A stretch of DNA of 27,524 bases from an uncultured Clostridia bacterium (GCA_947625985.1 CANQQF010000021.1:1-27524); one strand, 5' to 3'; positions 1 to 7,834 are shown, counted from the first letter of the stretch. Numbers and translations: made by a program. The notes: generated by a model not told the origin, from the letters alone.

Positions 1-20
1 CCATTTAGGCGCTAGCAATG

Positions 21-69
21 TTAAAAGCCCTTTTAGGGCATATGAAAACCACCCTTTTTAAGGGTGGTA
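21..69 (-). terminator. Tandem intrinsic terminators of tmcAL
   Basis: Read on the minus strand, a 9-bp stem (ACCACCCTT with AAGGGTGGT, 49-68) is followed by TTTTC. A second small hairpin (GCCC-TAAAA-GGGC, 27-39) is followed by TTTTAA. The left arm of the first hairpin contains the last three codons and the stop codon of tmcAL. Both have short T-tracts, so each may be only partly efficient and they may act in series. Confidence 0.65.
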
Positions 70-1287
70 GCTTATTGTTATAATTTTTTTCGTAAAATCT
101 AGATTACCAGAAGAATTATTTTGATAGGCTAAAGTATAAATATTAGTTGCTAAAATATCTTTTTCAAACATTATCTTTAAATTTTGATCTGAATTTGAAT
201 CTATAAATTTTTTTGTTGAAGTAATAATATTTAACTGTGGATTAATTCTTTTAATCTTTGATATAAGATTTTTTCCATTTTCATTAAATCCTAAAACTCT
301 GATATAAGGTGTAACATTTTTAGAAAGTTCAATATCTTCTTTTGTTATACCAAGTAATGAGTATAAAAAGATTCTCTGAATTCTAGTAGATGTATATCTT
401 TTTGACTTTACCATATTTAAAACATCAGAAATACTATTATATGAGTAAACAGCTTTTTTTATTAAATGTTCTAATCCTTCAGATACATCTGCTAGTTTTT
501 TTATTTCTTCAATAGACATTCTTCTTAAAATATATAGTATTTCTTTTTCAAAATTATTTAAATCTAAGACAATATTTTTTTTGTTTTCCATTAATAACGA
601 ATAACTAGGTTTTGGAAGCAGATTTTTCAATTGTTTATAGTTTTTATTTTTTATGAGTTCACGTATAGCTGTTGCACTAGCAATGTTATTTGAATATTCA
701 ATATCATTATAATTTGATTTATGACGTTTAATACCAATAGGAACAACAGAACTATTATATTTTTTTAGAGCTTTTAAATATTCGATTCCTAAAATGTTAT
801 TTGGTGAATTTAAAATGTTTGAAGATATATTTAAATATTTATTCAAAGCATTTTCACGTGCTCTAGGATAAGAAATTCCATGAGAAAGTTCTTTGCTAAG
901 TAGAGTTTTATAATCTTTGGGTTCATTATAAAGGATAGAAGCAATTTTATCTAATTCTTCTATTTTATCTGTTTCAATACCAAAAGAAATATTATCAACA
1001 ACACCGAGAGAATTTAATATTTTAATAGCTCCATCAGCAAAATTTTCGGCACTTGATACTGAATATAAAACTGGAAGTTCAATAACTAAGTCTATTCCAT
1101 TCCTTAATGCTGATTCAGTTTTAACCCATTTATCAATTAAAGAAGTACTACCACGTTGAGTAAAATTGCCACTAATAATGGCTATTGTATGAGTAGCACT
1201 TGTTAAAGTTTTTGACATATTTAAATGGTAAAGATGACCGTTATGAAATGGATTATATTCAGCGATTATTCCCAAAATTTTATTCAT
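58..1287 (-). CDS. tmcAL: tRNA(Met) cytidine acetate ligase TmcAL
   Basis: 409 residues, the usual length for this family (B. subtilis YlbM, formerly a DUF795 'nucleotidyltransferase'). Known members use ATP and acetate to make N4-acetylcytidine at wobble position 34 of elongator tRNA-Met, in the cytoplasm. The N-terminus carries the nucleotidyltransferase signature GIIAEYNPFHNGH (HNGH at residues 15-18), then SGNFTQRG (39-46) and, mid-protein, the family motif SATAIRELI. The ATG at 1285-1287 is preceded by AAGGAG at a normal distance. It is a single-gene unit, divergent from the protease gene. Its promoter on the minus strand is a strong extended -10 type, and its stop codon lies inside the terminator stem. 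The family call is firm; the tRNA activity is by homology. Confidence 0.95.
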   Translation of the reverse strand: MNKILGIIAEYNPFHNGHLYHLNMSKTLTSATHTIAIISGNFTQRGSTSLIDKWVKTESALRNGIDLVIELPVLYSVSSAENFADGAIKILNSLGVVDNISFGIETDKIEELDKIASILYNEPKDYKTLLSKELSHGISYPRARENALNKYLNISSNILNSPNNILGIEYLKALKKYNSSVVPIGIKRHKSNYNDIEYSNNIASATAIRELIKNKNYKQLKNLLPKPSYSLLMENKKNIVLDLNNFEKEILYILRRMSIEEIKKLADVSEGLEHLIKKAVYSYNSISDVLNMVKSKRYTSTRIQRIFLYSLLGITKEDIELSKNVTPYIRVLGFNENGKNLISKIKRINPQLNIITSTKKFIDSNSDQNLKIMFEKDILATNIYTLAYQNNSSGNLDFTKKIITISYHP

Positions 1288-1297
1288 AAAAACTCCT

Positions 1298-1352
1298 TGT
1301 ATAATTAAAAAAATATTGTTATAATTATACCATAGTTAAGATAAAAAAACAA
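1298..1352. promoter_or_regulatory. Overlapping divergent promoters (tmcAL / protease)
   Basis: Minus strand: TTGTTT (1347-1352), 17-bp spacer, extended -10 TGgTATAAT (TATAAT at 1324-1329), driving tmcAL. Plus strand: TTGTAT (1298-1303), 16-bp spacer, TATAAT (1320-1325), driving the protease gene. The two -10 hexamers overlap by two bases and form the perfect palindrome TATAATTATA (1320-1329), so both promoters would melt the same DNA. The minus-strand promoter is the better match. Confidence 0.65.
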
Positions 1353-1366
1353 TTGGGGGAAAAATT

Positions 1367-3478
1367 ATGAATAAACTAAAGAAAATATTAATGGTAATAT
1401 TAATAGTAATATCAATTTTAGGAATGAAACAAGTAAATGCTGAAGATATCTTAGTAAATAAAGAAGCACAGACAAATTTTGAAATAAAGGATACAATAAA
1501 ACGTTCAGTATTTAATACTCTAAAAAATGGAATAAGACTTGAATCAAGATATAGTTTAAAAGATGAATTTCAAAGGAATAATAATCCAATTATAGTAAAG
1601 AACCAATTGAACTCTGGAAGTTGTTGGGCGTTCTCATTTACTAGTGTGTTAGAAACAAGTATAGCAAAACAGTATAATAAAAGATCAAAAATATTTTCAC
1701 CTATGCATATAGAATATGTTACAGCTCAAATGTTTGAAAAAGGGTTAGGAACAGGTGCAGGACCAAGATTATCTATCGCATATGCAACAAGTGGAAAAGG
1801 ACCAATAGAAGAAGCAGAGATGCCTTTTGAAAGTGTTTACAATGATAACAATAGATTTAAAAGTATGAATGAAGTCAGAGATTTATATAATAAAAGAGTA
1901 GCTGCTAAAGTAAATGAAACAGTAGAATTTTCAAGTATATATAAGTCAAAAAGTGGTAACCAAATAAGATATTATAAAGATGAAAATTATAAAGATGAAT
2001 ATACTCAAGCAGAAGTTAATACTGAAAGAAACTCAATTAAGCAACATATTAAAAATTATGGAGCAATTTCTGCTGATATACATATAGATCAAGAAAAATA
2101 TTATAATCCAAGTACTGCAGCATATAATGACAATAAGTATTCAGGGAAAGATATAGCAAATCATGTTGTATCAATAGTAGGATGGGATGATAATTATAGT
2201 AAAAACAATTTTGCCAAACAATGTAGACCTGTAAATGATGGTGCATATATAGTATTAAATTCTTATGGAACATCATGGGGAAAAGATGGATATATGTATA
2301 TTTCTTATGAAGATGCGTGCATAGAAGAAGGTTTAATAGGAATTAAGAATATAAAGGAATATTCAAATGGTGAAAAAGATTATGATAATATATACCAGTA
2401 TGATGAACTTGGTATGAATTTAGGTATTCCATTTGGTAATGAAATATATGCAGCTAGTATATATAATAGAGATGCTTCTAAAAAGGAGTATTTAAACGAA
2501 GTAGGAGTATATGTAGCTTCTACATCAGGAGTTAAAATTTATGTAGATAGATATGGTACTGACTTTAAAAATGCAGAATTAGTAGCATCACCTAAAGATG
2601 CTTTAGAAACAGGATATCATGTAATAAAACTTGCTACGCCAATTCAGTTAAAAGGAGATAAGTTTACAGTAAAAGTAAAATATACTAACAAAGAAGGTGC
2701 ATATTTACCATTAGAAGCTAATTATAGAGATTATGGTATTCAAGGAAATGTTAAATTTTTTAATACAGCTGTTGCTAATAGTGGTGAAGCAGTTTGGTCT
2801 AATGACGGAATTACATGGAGAGATGTAAACGAAACAGTAGTTGTATATCCAAATAAAGAACAACATAGTTTGAAAAATAGTAGTGCTTGTATAAAAGCAT
2901 TTACAACAGTTGAAGGGATAGAAAACAATAAAAATAACACAAATTATAACAAAGTACAAAATGAAGAACCAACAGGTAATATACCATTACAAAATATTTC
3001 ATTAAATAAGAAAAACGAAGAAGTTCAACAAGGTGATATATTTAATTTATCAGTATCATATAGTCCGTCAAATGCGACATATAAGAATGTTAAATGGGAA
3101 ACGTCAGATAGTAATATAGTGACAGTTTCTGATACGGGAATAATAACAGCTGTATCACCAGGAACCGCTGAGATAAAAGTTTTTTCAGAAGAAAATAACA
3201 CTATTAATGATGTTAGTACAGTTACAGTAAAAGAAGCAATAAGTGTAGATGATAATATATATAAAGATAATGGTGTGCAGGCTACAACAAATAATGGAAA
3301 TAATAGCCAACAAAGTTCAAGTACATTAAGTACACCAGCACAAAAAGAAAATATGTTAGCAAATATTATAATACCTAATGCAGGATTAGGAGTATTTATA
3401 TTTTTAGTTATTTTAATAGCAGTTGTTATGCTAATAATTAAATTTATAAAGTTTATTAGACTTAAAGATATAAAATAA
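1367..3478 (+). CDS. Secreted, membrane-anchored papain-family (C1A) cysteine protease with lectin-like and Ig-like domains
   Basis: 703 residues. A lysine-rich N-terminus and hydrophobic stretch (about 4-25, likely cleavage after VNA) form a signal peptide. The C1A domain spans about 65-330. Its catalytic set is visible: Gln80 (oxyanion hole), Cys86 in GSCWAF, His266 in NHVVSIVGWDD and Asn298 in LNSYGTSWG; the Gln-to-Cys spacing of six matches papain. Residues 345-515 resemble the lectin-like domain often fused to bacterial C1A proteases. Residues 540-622 are a Big2-type Ig-like domain (LQNISLNKKN...VSPGTAEIKV). A Ser/Asn/Gln-rich linker and a C-terminal transmembrane helix (about 671-693) with a basic tail follow. 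I see no recognisable I29 propeptide; only about 40 residues separate the signal peptide from the catalytic domain. It probably degrades extracellular protein at the cell surface; the substrate is unknown. GGGGGA precedes the ATG. rnhA follows after 11 bp. Confidence 0.9.
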   Translation: MNKLKKILMVILIVISILGMKQVNAEDILVNKEAQTNFEIKDTIKRSVFNTLKNGIRLESRYSLKDEFQRNNNPIIVKNQLNSGSCWAFSFTSVLETSIAKQYNKRSKIFSPMHIEYVTAQMFEKGLGTGAGPRLSIAYATSGKGPIEEAEMPFESVYNDNNRFKSMNEVRDLYNKRVAAKVNETVEFSSIYKSKSGNQIRYYKDENYKDEYTQAEVNTERNSIKQHIKNYGAISADIHIDQEKYYNPSTAAYNDNKYSGKDIANHVVSIVGWDDNYSKNNFAKQCRPVNDGAYIVLNSYGTSWGKDGYMYISYEDACIEEGLIGIKNIKEYSNGEKDYDNIYQYDELGMNLGIPFGNEIYAASIYNRDASKKEYLNEVGVYVASTSGVKIYVDRYGTDFKNAELVASPKDALETGYHVIKLATPIQLKGDKFTVKVKYTNKEGAYLPLEANYRDYGIQGNVKFFNTAVANSGEAVWSNDGITWRDVNETVVVYPNKEQHSLKNSSACIKAFTTVEGIENNKNNTNYNKVQNEEPTGNIPLQNISLNKKNEEVQQGDIFNLSVSYSPSNATYKNVKWETSDSNIVTVSDTGIITAVSPGTAEIKVFSEENNTINDVSTVTVKEAISVDDNIYKDNGVQATTNNGNNSQQSSSTLSTPAQKENMLANIIIPNAGLGVFIFLVILIAVVMLIIKFIKFIRLKDIK

Positions 3479-3489
3479 GGAGATAACTC

Positions 3490-3924
3490 ATGGATAATGT
3501 AACAATATATACAGATGGAGCATGCTCAGGTAACCCTGGTCCAGGCGGTTGGGGTGCCGTTTTGATGTATAAAGACAAAAAGAAAGAAATTTCAGGAGCA
3601 CAGAAAAACACTACAAATAATATTATGGAATTAACAGCTGTAATTGAAGCATTAAAACTATTAAAATATCCATGTAAAGTAGATTTATATAGTGATAGTG
3701 CATATGTAGTAAATGGTTTTGAAAAAGGATGGATTTATAATTGGGTAAAAAATAACTGGAAAACATCAGATAAAAAACCTGTAAAAAATAAAGAATTATG
3801 GGAAGAATTATATAAACTTACAAAAATACATGAAGTAAAATTTATAAAAGTTAAAGGACATGCAGATAATGAATTTAATAATCGTTGTGACCAATTAGCC
3901 ACAGGAGCAATTGAACACATCTAA
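3490..3924 (+). CDS. rnhA: Ribonuclease HI
   Basis: 144 residues, a compact single-domain type 1 RNase H that cuts the RNA strand of RNA-DNA hybrids (R-loops, primers). The metal-binding carboxylates are all present: Asp9 in [16 protein letters not shown], Glu47 in NNIMELTA, Asp69 in YSDSAYV and Asp134 in NRCDQLA, with the conserved His124 in VKGHADN. The basic handle region ([25 protein letters not shown]) is of E. coli RnhA type. There is no extra N-terminal hybrid-binding domain. Its AAGGAG site overlaps the stop codon of the protease gene, 11 bp upstream, so the two are probably co-transcribed and translationally linked, although their functions are unrelated. Confidence 0.96.
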   Translation: MDNVTIYTDGACSGNPGPGGWGAVLMYKDKKKEISGAQKNTTNNIMELTAVIEALKLLKYPCKVDLYSDSAYVVNGFEKGWIYNWVKNNWKTSDKKPVKNKELWEELYKLTKIHEVKFIKVKGHADNEFNNRCDQLATGAIEHI

Positions 3925-4001
3925 ATTATTAAAAGGATACTTTTATAGACTTTTAATATTTGTAAATAATATTACAGTTTCATGACATTTGATTTTACAT
4001 A

Positions 4002-4030
4002 TTGAAATCAGAAAAAAAATAACCTATAAT
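4002..4030 (+). promoter_or_regulatory. SigA-type promoter of the HD-GYP-like gene
   Basis: TTGAAA (4002-4007), 17-bp spacer, TATAAT (4025-4030). The expected transcription start near 4037 is downstream of the in-frame TTG at 4035, which supports translation from the ATG at 4077. A second TATAAT lies at 4040-4045. A CATGACATTT...TTTTACAT element (3981-4000) abuts the -35. Confidence 0.65.
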
Positions 4031-4076
4031 TAAATTGTATATAATAGATAAATTTGCAAAAAAATGGGGAGAAGAA

Positions 4077-4709
4077 ATGGAAAATTTTGCAGAGTATATT
4101 TTAGGTGAAGAAGATTTAGTAGCTAAAATGGAAATTACATATTACCTTTCAAAAAAACAAAATATCTTTTTTGACAAATCAGTTGTATTAAAAACTGAAT
4201 TAGCAAGATTATTTATGAACTATATAGATGTTGAATTAGATAAAAATGTGGTTTTAACAGCATGTCTATTATGTAACTGTAAAAAAGAAGAAAATTCTAA
4301 TCATCCAGAAAAAGTTAAGACATATGCGGTAGAAGGTGCAAATTATTTAAAGAGTATAGGATTCAATAATAAAATTTGTAATACATGTGAAGAAGTAAAT
4401 AGATATAGTGGAAAAGAACCTAGAGAAAAAGAAGCAGATTTATTAGAACTGGTAGACCAATATGGAGGAATGTTAATAAATAGAGAAGAAAGAATTGGGC
4501 TAAAGCCAGATGAAGCGTTGGTATTACTGGAATATAGAAATTTAAAAGATAAATATAATAAGTATCTTGAACCTTTTATAGATTTTGTAGAAGATTTGGA
4601 AAGTGTACAAATAGGAAAAAAAGAAAAAACAACACCTCTTTCTGAATTAGTTAAAATATATAATGAATGTCGGAGAAGTAAAAGAGTTTATAAAAAAGAT
4701 TGCTTATAA
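4077..4709 (+). CDS. Degenerate HD-GYP-like domain protein (frame breaks near its 3' end)
   Basis: 210 residues from the ATG at 4077, chosen over a TTG at 4035 because GGGGAG sits 5 nt upstream and the promoter lies just before. Residues about 55-178 follow the helical pattern of an HD-GYP domain, and the C-terminal part is clear: EKEADLLELVDQYGGMLINREERI then DEALVLLEY and a closing FIDFVEDL. The metal ligands are largely gone: the HDiGK position reads CNCKK, and the HHE region reads EEVNRYSGKEP, so phosphodiesterase activity on c-di-GMP is unlikely. The last 12 residues (RRSKRVYKKDCL) look non-native and use the rare codon CGG, while an overlapping frame continues with natural sequence to 4851. 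Most likely one gene of about 257 residues with a one-base shift near 4668. Role unknown; perhaps a binding or regulatory protein. Confidence 0.6.
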   Translation: MENFAEYILGEEDLVAKMEITYYLSKKQNIFFDKSVVLKTELARLFMNYIDVELDKNVVLTACLLCNCKKEENSNHPEKVKTYAVEGANYLKSIGFNNKICNTCEEVNRYSGKEPREKEADLLELVDQYGGMLINREERIGLKPDEALVLLEYRNLKDKYNKYLEPFIDFVEDLESVQIGKKEKTTPLSELVKIYNECRRSKRVYKKDCL

Positions 4710-4851
4710 ATTTGAACCAGAAATAGATAAACAAATAAGTATAATTAGAAAACCAGATGTAGAAAATGTAGATCCAAATAGATCTTTATTTACTGCAGAG
4801 ACCACGAGAAAGGTAATGGAAAATATTTTTACAAAAGATAGAGAAGTTTAA
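4663..4851 (+). CDS. Out-of-frame C-terminal portion of the preceding HD-GYP-like gene
   Basis: A 62-codon frame overlapping the upstream gene by 47 nt, with no ribosome binding site before its first ATG. Its codon use (GAA, GTA, AAA, ATA) suits this genome. Removing the T at about 4668 joins the frames smoothly as KIYNEVGEVKEFIKKIAYKF. I read this as the true C-terminus of the upstream protein, separated by a one-base insertion (mutation or sequence error), rather than as a separate small gene. An independently translated small protein is possible but less likely. No domain is recognised in it. The terminator hairpin starts at its stop codon. Confidence 0.5.
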   Translation: MNVGEVKEFIKKIAYKFEPEIDKQISIIRKPDVENVDPNRSLFTAETTRKVMENIFTKDREV

Positions 4852-4880
4852 AAAAACGAGGAATAAAATGCCTCGTTTTT
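4852..4880 (+). terminator. Intrinsic terminator after the HD-GYP-like gene
   Basis: ACGAGG (4856-4861) pairs with CCTCGT (4871-4876) around a 9-nt loop. An A-run precedes the stem and a T-run ends at 4880. It lies only 26 bp before the next start codon, leaving no room for a promoter of its own, so it may act as a partial terminator within one operon. Confidence 0.75.
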
Positions 4881-4906
4881 ATGTGGAATTAGAAAGGAGT
4901 ATATAA

Positions 4907-6103
4907 ATGTACGAAGTATTTGCAGATATGCATGTTCATATAGGAAGAAGTGAAAGCGGAAAACCAATAAAAATTACAGCAGCTAAATCTCTTAACTTTG
5001 CAAATATTGCAAGAGAATGTGCTGAAAAAAAAGGAATTCAAATTGTAGGAATAATAGATTGCGCATCACCTTATGTAATAGAAGATATAGAAAAATTTTT
5101 AAAAACAGGAGATGCCTATGAATTAGAAGAAGGAGGAATTATATATAAAGATAAGGTTTGCATATTGTTGGGAAGTGAAGTTGAAACTTCTGAAGAAGGA
5201 ATAAATGGTAAATGTGGAAGTGCACATAATATTTGCTTTTTTCCATATTTAAAAAATATAAAAGATTTTTCAAAAGAGATGAGTACTCATATAAAGAATA
5301 TTACACTAAGTACACAGCGTTCAAATGTTTCGGGATATGAGTTAATAGATATAGTTGAAAAATATAATGGAATCTTAATTCCTGCACATATTTTTACACC
5401 ACATAAAAGTTATTATGGAAATTGTACTGATAGATTAAAAAATATATTTAAGGAAAAATATAGTAAAATATTTGCAGTAGAGCTTGGATTAAGTTCAGAT
5501 ACAGAACTTGCAGATACAATATCAGAATTAGAGAATAAAACTTTTGTAACAAATTCAGATGCTCATTCTTTACCGAAAATAGCAAGAGAATATAACAAGC
5601 TACTAGTGGAGAATATATCTTTTAAGGAAGTAGTTAAGGCATTAAAGAATGAGGACGGAAGAAAAGTAGTTGCAAATTATGGACTTGATCCAAAACTTGG
5701 AAAATATCATAGAACATATTGTGATAACTGTGAAAGTTCTATAGAAACTAAAGAGCCAGTAACTCAGTGTCCAAAATGTGGAAGTAAGAAAGTTATATTT
5801 GGAGTCTTTGATAGAATTGAATTAATACAAGATAAAAAAATAAGTAAAAGTCCAGAAAATAGACCACCATATATTTATCAAATACCATTACAATTTATAC
5901 CTGGGGTAGGAGGAAAAACTATAAATAAACTTATAGATACATTTGAAACAGAAATGAATATTTTACACAAATTATCAGAGGACGACATAGAAGCTGTAGT
6001 AGGAAAAAAAGTGGCATCAAGTATAGTAAATGCTAGAGAAGGAAATATGAGAATACGCTCAGGTGGTGGAGGAGTATATGGAAAAGTTGAAGTAAAAAAA
6101 TAA
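4907..6103 (+). CDS. Endonuclease Q family PHP-domain DNA repair nuclease
   Basis: 398 residues, matching the TIGR00375/YqxK family whose studied members (EndoQ of Thermococcales and some Bacillus) nick DNA 5' of deaminated bases such as uracil and hypoxanthine and of abasic sites. PHP metal-binding motifs are in order: DMHVHIG (7-13), IIDCASP (49-55), LGSEVET (88-94), AHN (106-108), PAHIFTPH (159-166) and NSDAHS (216-221). A Cys4 zinc site follows (CDNC at 272-275, CPKC at 288-291), then a helix-hairpin-helix-like segment IPGVGGKTIN (331-340) and a Gly-rich C-terminus. AAGGAG precedes the ATG. The upstream terminator leaves no space for a promoter, so transcription must come through it or from inside the upstream gene. 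The family call is strong; substrate preference in this organism is inferred. Confidence 0.88.
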   Translation: MYEVFADMHVHIGRSESGKPIKITAAKSLNFANIARECAEKKGIQIVGIIDCASPYVIEDIEKFLKTGDAYELEEGGIIYKDKVCILLGSEVETSEEGINGKCGSAHNICFFPYLKNIKDFSKEMSTHIKNITLSTQRSNVSGYELIDIVEKYNGILIPAHIFTPHKSYYGNCTDRLKNIFKEKYSKIFAVELGLSSDTELADTISELENKTFVTNSDAHSLPKIAREYNKLLVENISFKEVVKALKNEDGRKVVANYGLDPKLGKYHRTYCDNCESSIETKEPVTQCPKCGSKKVIFGVFDRIELIQDKKISKSPENRPPYIYQIPLQFIPGVGGKTINKLIDTFETEMNILHKLSEDDIEAVVGKKVASSIVNAREGNMRIRSGGGGVYGKVEVKK

Positions 6104-6122
6104 TAGTTTCTGTTCTAAAAAA

Positions 6123-6151
6123 TTACTTATTGAATACAAATTATGTATAAG
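6123..6151 (+). promoter_or_regulatory. Possible weak promoter before spoIIM
   Basis: TTACTT (6123-6128), 17-bp spacer, TATAAG (6146-6151). It overlaps the start of the spoIIM ribosome binding region, leaving a leader of only about 7 nt. The match is weak, and no clear sporulation-sigma consensus was found here either. Confidence 0.25.
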
Positions 6152-6164
6152 ATAAGGAGTTTTT

Positions 6165-6803
6165 ATGAAGAGAAATAAAAAAGGAAAAATAAAAAATATT
6201 ATAATTGGACATATTTGTAATAACAAAAAAGAATATATACTAGTTTCTTTAATGTTTATAATAGGGATATTTTTAGGAGTATTTTTTATTAATCATATAA
6301 GTGAAACACAAAAGAACGAAATTACAAGTTACTTTTTAACAAGTATTGAAAAATTAAAACAAACGCAAGAATTACAAACAATAAATTTATTAAAAAATAA
6401 TATTACAGAAAATTTAATAATGGGAATTGTATTATGGTTTTTAGGAACAACAATAGTAGGAATACCTATTGTATTAGGAATTATAACCTATAGAGGATTT
6501 TGCTTAGGATATACAATAGCAATATCTATAGTAGCATTAGGGAACATAAAAGGTACAATATTTATGTTAGGTGCATTATTATTACATAATATAATTTTTA
6601 TACCAGGAATTCTAGCAATAGGAGTAAGTGGGCTTAAATTATACAAATCAATAATAAAAGATAAGAGAAAACAGAATGTAAAATTAGAAGTTATACGACA
6701 TACTTTTTTTTCTTTAATAATGGTTGCGTTTTTACTAGTTTCTTCAGTTATAGAGATGTTTGTAACAACTAATATAATAATAATAATTTTAAAATATTTG
6801 TAA
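6165..6803 (+). CDS. spoIIM: Stage II sporulation protein M
   Basis: 212 residues, the normal length of SpoIIM, the polytopic membrane protein of the SpoIIDMP complex. In studied Bacilli this complex drives septal peptidoglycan remodelling and forespore engulfment. I see a basic N-terminus and about five membrane segments (24-43, 84-106, 109-127, 130-157, 180-208). The family core ENLIMGIVLWFLGTTIVGIPIVL...YRGFCLGYTIA and GALLLHNIIFIPG is clear. AAGGAG is 6-7 nt before the ATG. It lies between the EndoQ-like gene and xerD; from memory, an EndoQ/YqxK-SpoIIM-XerD grouping also occurs in B. subtilis with other genes interspersed. It is the best evidence here that the organism belongs to a spore-forming lineage. 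Confidence 0.92.
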   Translation: MKRNKKGKIKNIIIGHICNNKKEYILVSLMFIIGIFLGVFFINHISETQKNEITSYFLTSIEKLKQTQELQTINLLKNNITENLIMGIVLWFLGTTIVGIPIVLGIITYRGFCLGYTIAISIVALGNIKGTIFMLGALLLHNIIFIPGILAIGVSGLKLYKSIIKDKRKQNVKLEVIRHTFFSLIMVAFLLVSSVIEMFVTTNIIIIILKYL

Positions 6804-6820
6804 AAAAACATAAAAAACTA

Positions 6821-6849
6821 TTTACTTTTTTTTTATAGTTTGATATAAC
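6821..6849 (+). promoter_or_regulatory. Promoter of xerD
   Basis: TTTACT (6821-6826), 17-bp spacer, extended -10 TGaTATAAC (TATAAC at 6844-6849). Just downstream, AACATAA (6847-6853) and TTATGTT (6865-6871) form a 7-bp inverted repeat that overlaps the predicted start site and could be an operator or a leader hairpin. Confidence 0.5.
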
Positions 6850-6904
6850 ATAAGTGGTTTAAGTTTATGTTAATAATATTTAATAAATGAGGGGTAGGGG
6901 AATA

Positions 6905-7786
6905 ATGGAAAAACAATTAAAACAATTTTTTGAATTTTTAGAGAATGAAAAAAAATTATCAAACAACACATTACAATCATATAAGAGAGATATTAGACAA
7001 TTTAGAGAATATCTTGAATCTAGAAAAATAAATTATAATAAAGCAAGTGAAAAAACAATGAACGAGTATATTGAGCATTTACAAAAAGAAGGGAAAAAAG
7101 CATCAACAATTTCAAGATGTATTGCATCTATACGTTCTTTTTATCAGTATGAATTAAAAAATAAAAAGGTGAAAAAAGACCCTACAGAAAAAATACAATC
7201 ACCAAAAATAGAGAAAAAAGCACCAAGTACTTTAACATTTAAAGAAGTATCTTTACTTTTAGAACAACCAAAGGGAGTTGATTTAAAAGGAATTCGTGAT
7301 AAAGCAATGTTAGAGTTTGCTTATGCAACAGGAATGAGAGTAACAGAAATTATATCATTAAATATTCAAGATGTAAATTTAGAAGATGGATTTGTCATTT
7401 GTCGTTCAGGAAAGAAAGAAAGGCATATCCCTTTAGGAAAAATGTCATTAAAAGCTTTATCTGATTATATTGAAAAATCAAGAAATATATTAATAAAAGA
7501 TGAAAATGTTGAAGCATTATTTGTCAATATAAATGGAAAAAGATTAACAAGACAGGGATTCTGGAAGATAATAAAATATTATAAAGAACAAGCACATATA
7601 ACAAAAGATATAACGCCACATATATTAAGACATTCATTTGCAACACATTTATTGCAAAATGGTGCAGATTTGAAGGCAATTCAATTAATGTTAGGTCATT
7701 CAGATATATCTTCAACACAGGTATATATGCAATTTCAAGATGAGGGAATAAAAAACATTTATAAAAAAGCACACCCACGTGCATAG
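6905..7786 (+). CDS. xerD: Tyrosine recombinase XerD (chromosome dimer resolution)
   Basis: 293 residues from the ATG at 6905, which has AGGGG four bases upstream; an in-frame ATG at 6887 has no such site. Residues 1-90 are the SAM-like core-binding domain (LSNNTLQSYKRDIRQFREYL). Residues 108-293 are the catalytic domain with all six active residues: Arg145 (TGMRVTE), Lys170 (SGKKERHIPLG), His239 and Arg242 (HILRHSFATHLL), His265 (LGHSDISSTQVY) and nucleophile Tyr274. Length and core position indicate XerC/XerD rather than a phage integrase; similarity to XerD seems higher, but XerC versus XerD cannot be settled here. It would act at dif with the FtsK translocase encoded further downstream. 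It has its own promoter and a terminator. Confidence 0.93.
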   Translation: MEKQLKQFFEFLENEKKLSNNTLQSYKRDIRQFREYLESRKINYNKASEKTMNEYIEHLQKEGKKASTISRCIASIRSFYQYELKNKKVKKDPTEKIQSPKIEKKAPSTLTFKEVSLLLEQPKGVDLKGIRDKAMLEFAYATGMRVTEIISLNIQDVNLEDGFVICRSGKKERHIPLGKMSLKALSDYIEKSRNILIKDENVEALFVNINGKRLTRQGFWKIIKYYKEQAHITKDITPHILRHSFATHLLQNGADLKAIQLMLGHSDISSTQVYMQFQDEGIKNIYKKAHPRA

Positions 7787-7787
7787 T

Positions 7788-7820
7788 AAAAAAAAGTCAC
7801 AAAAAAGTGACTCTTTTTTT
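7788..7820 (+). terminator. Intrinsic terminator of xerD
   Basis: AGTCAC (7795-7800) pairs with GTGACT (7807-7812) around an A6 loop, flanked by a long A-run upstream and CTTTTTTT downstream. It starts just after the xerD stop codon. Confidence 0.85.
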
Positions 7821-7834
7821 ATTCAATAAAAAGC

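Noticed and set aside
3928..3957. Terminator after rnhA (ATTAAAAG / CTTTTAAT)
   Set aside because: The stem is nearly all A-T with a 14-nt loop, too weak to claim.
4035..4076. TTG start giving a longer HD-GYP-like protein
   Set aside because: The position is at or before the predicted transcription start, and a good ribosome site serves the ATG at 4077.
6104..6164. SigE-type sporulation promoter before spoIIM
   Set aside because: AATACAAA resembles a -10 but no fitting -35 was found at the required distance.
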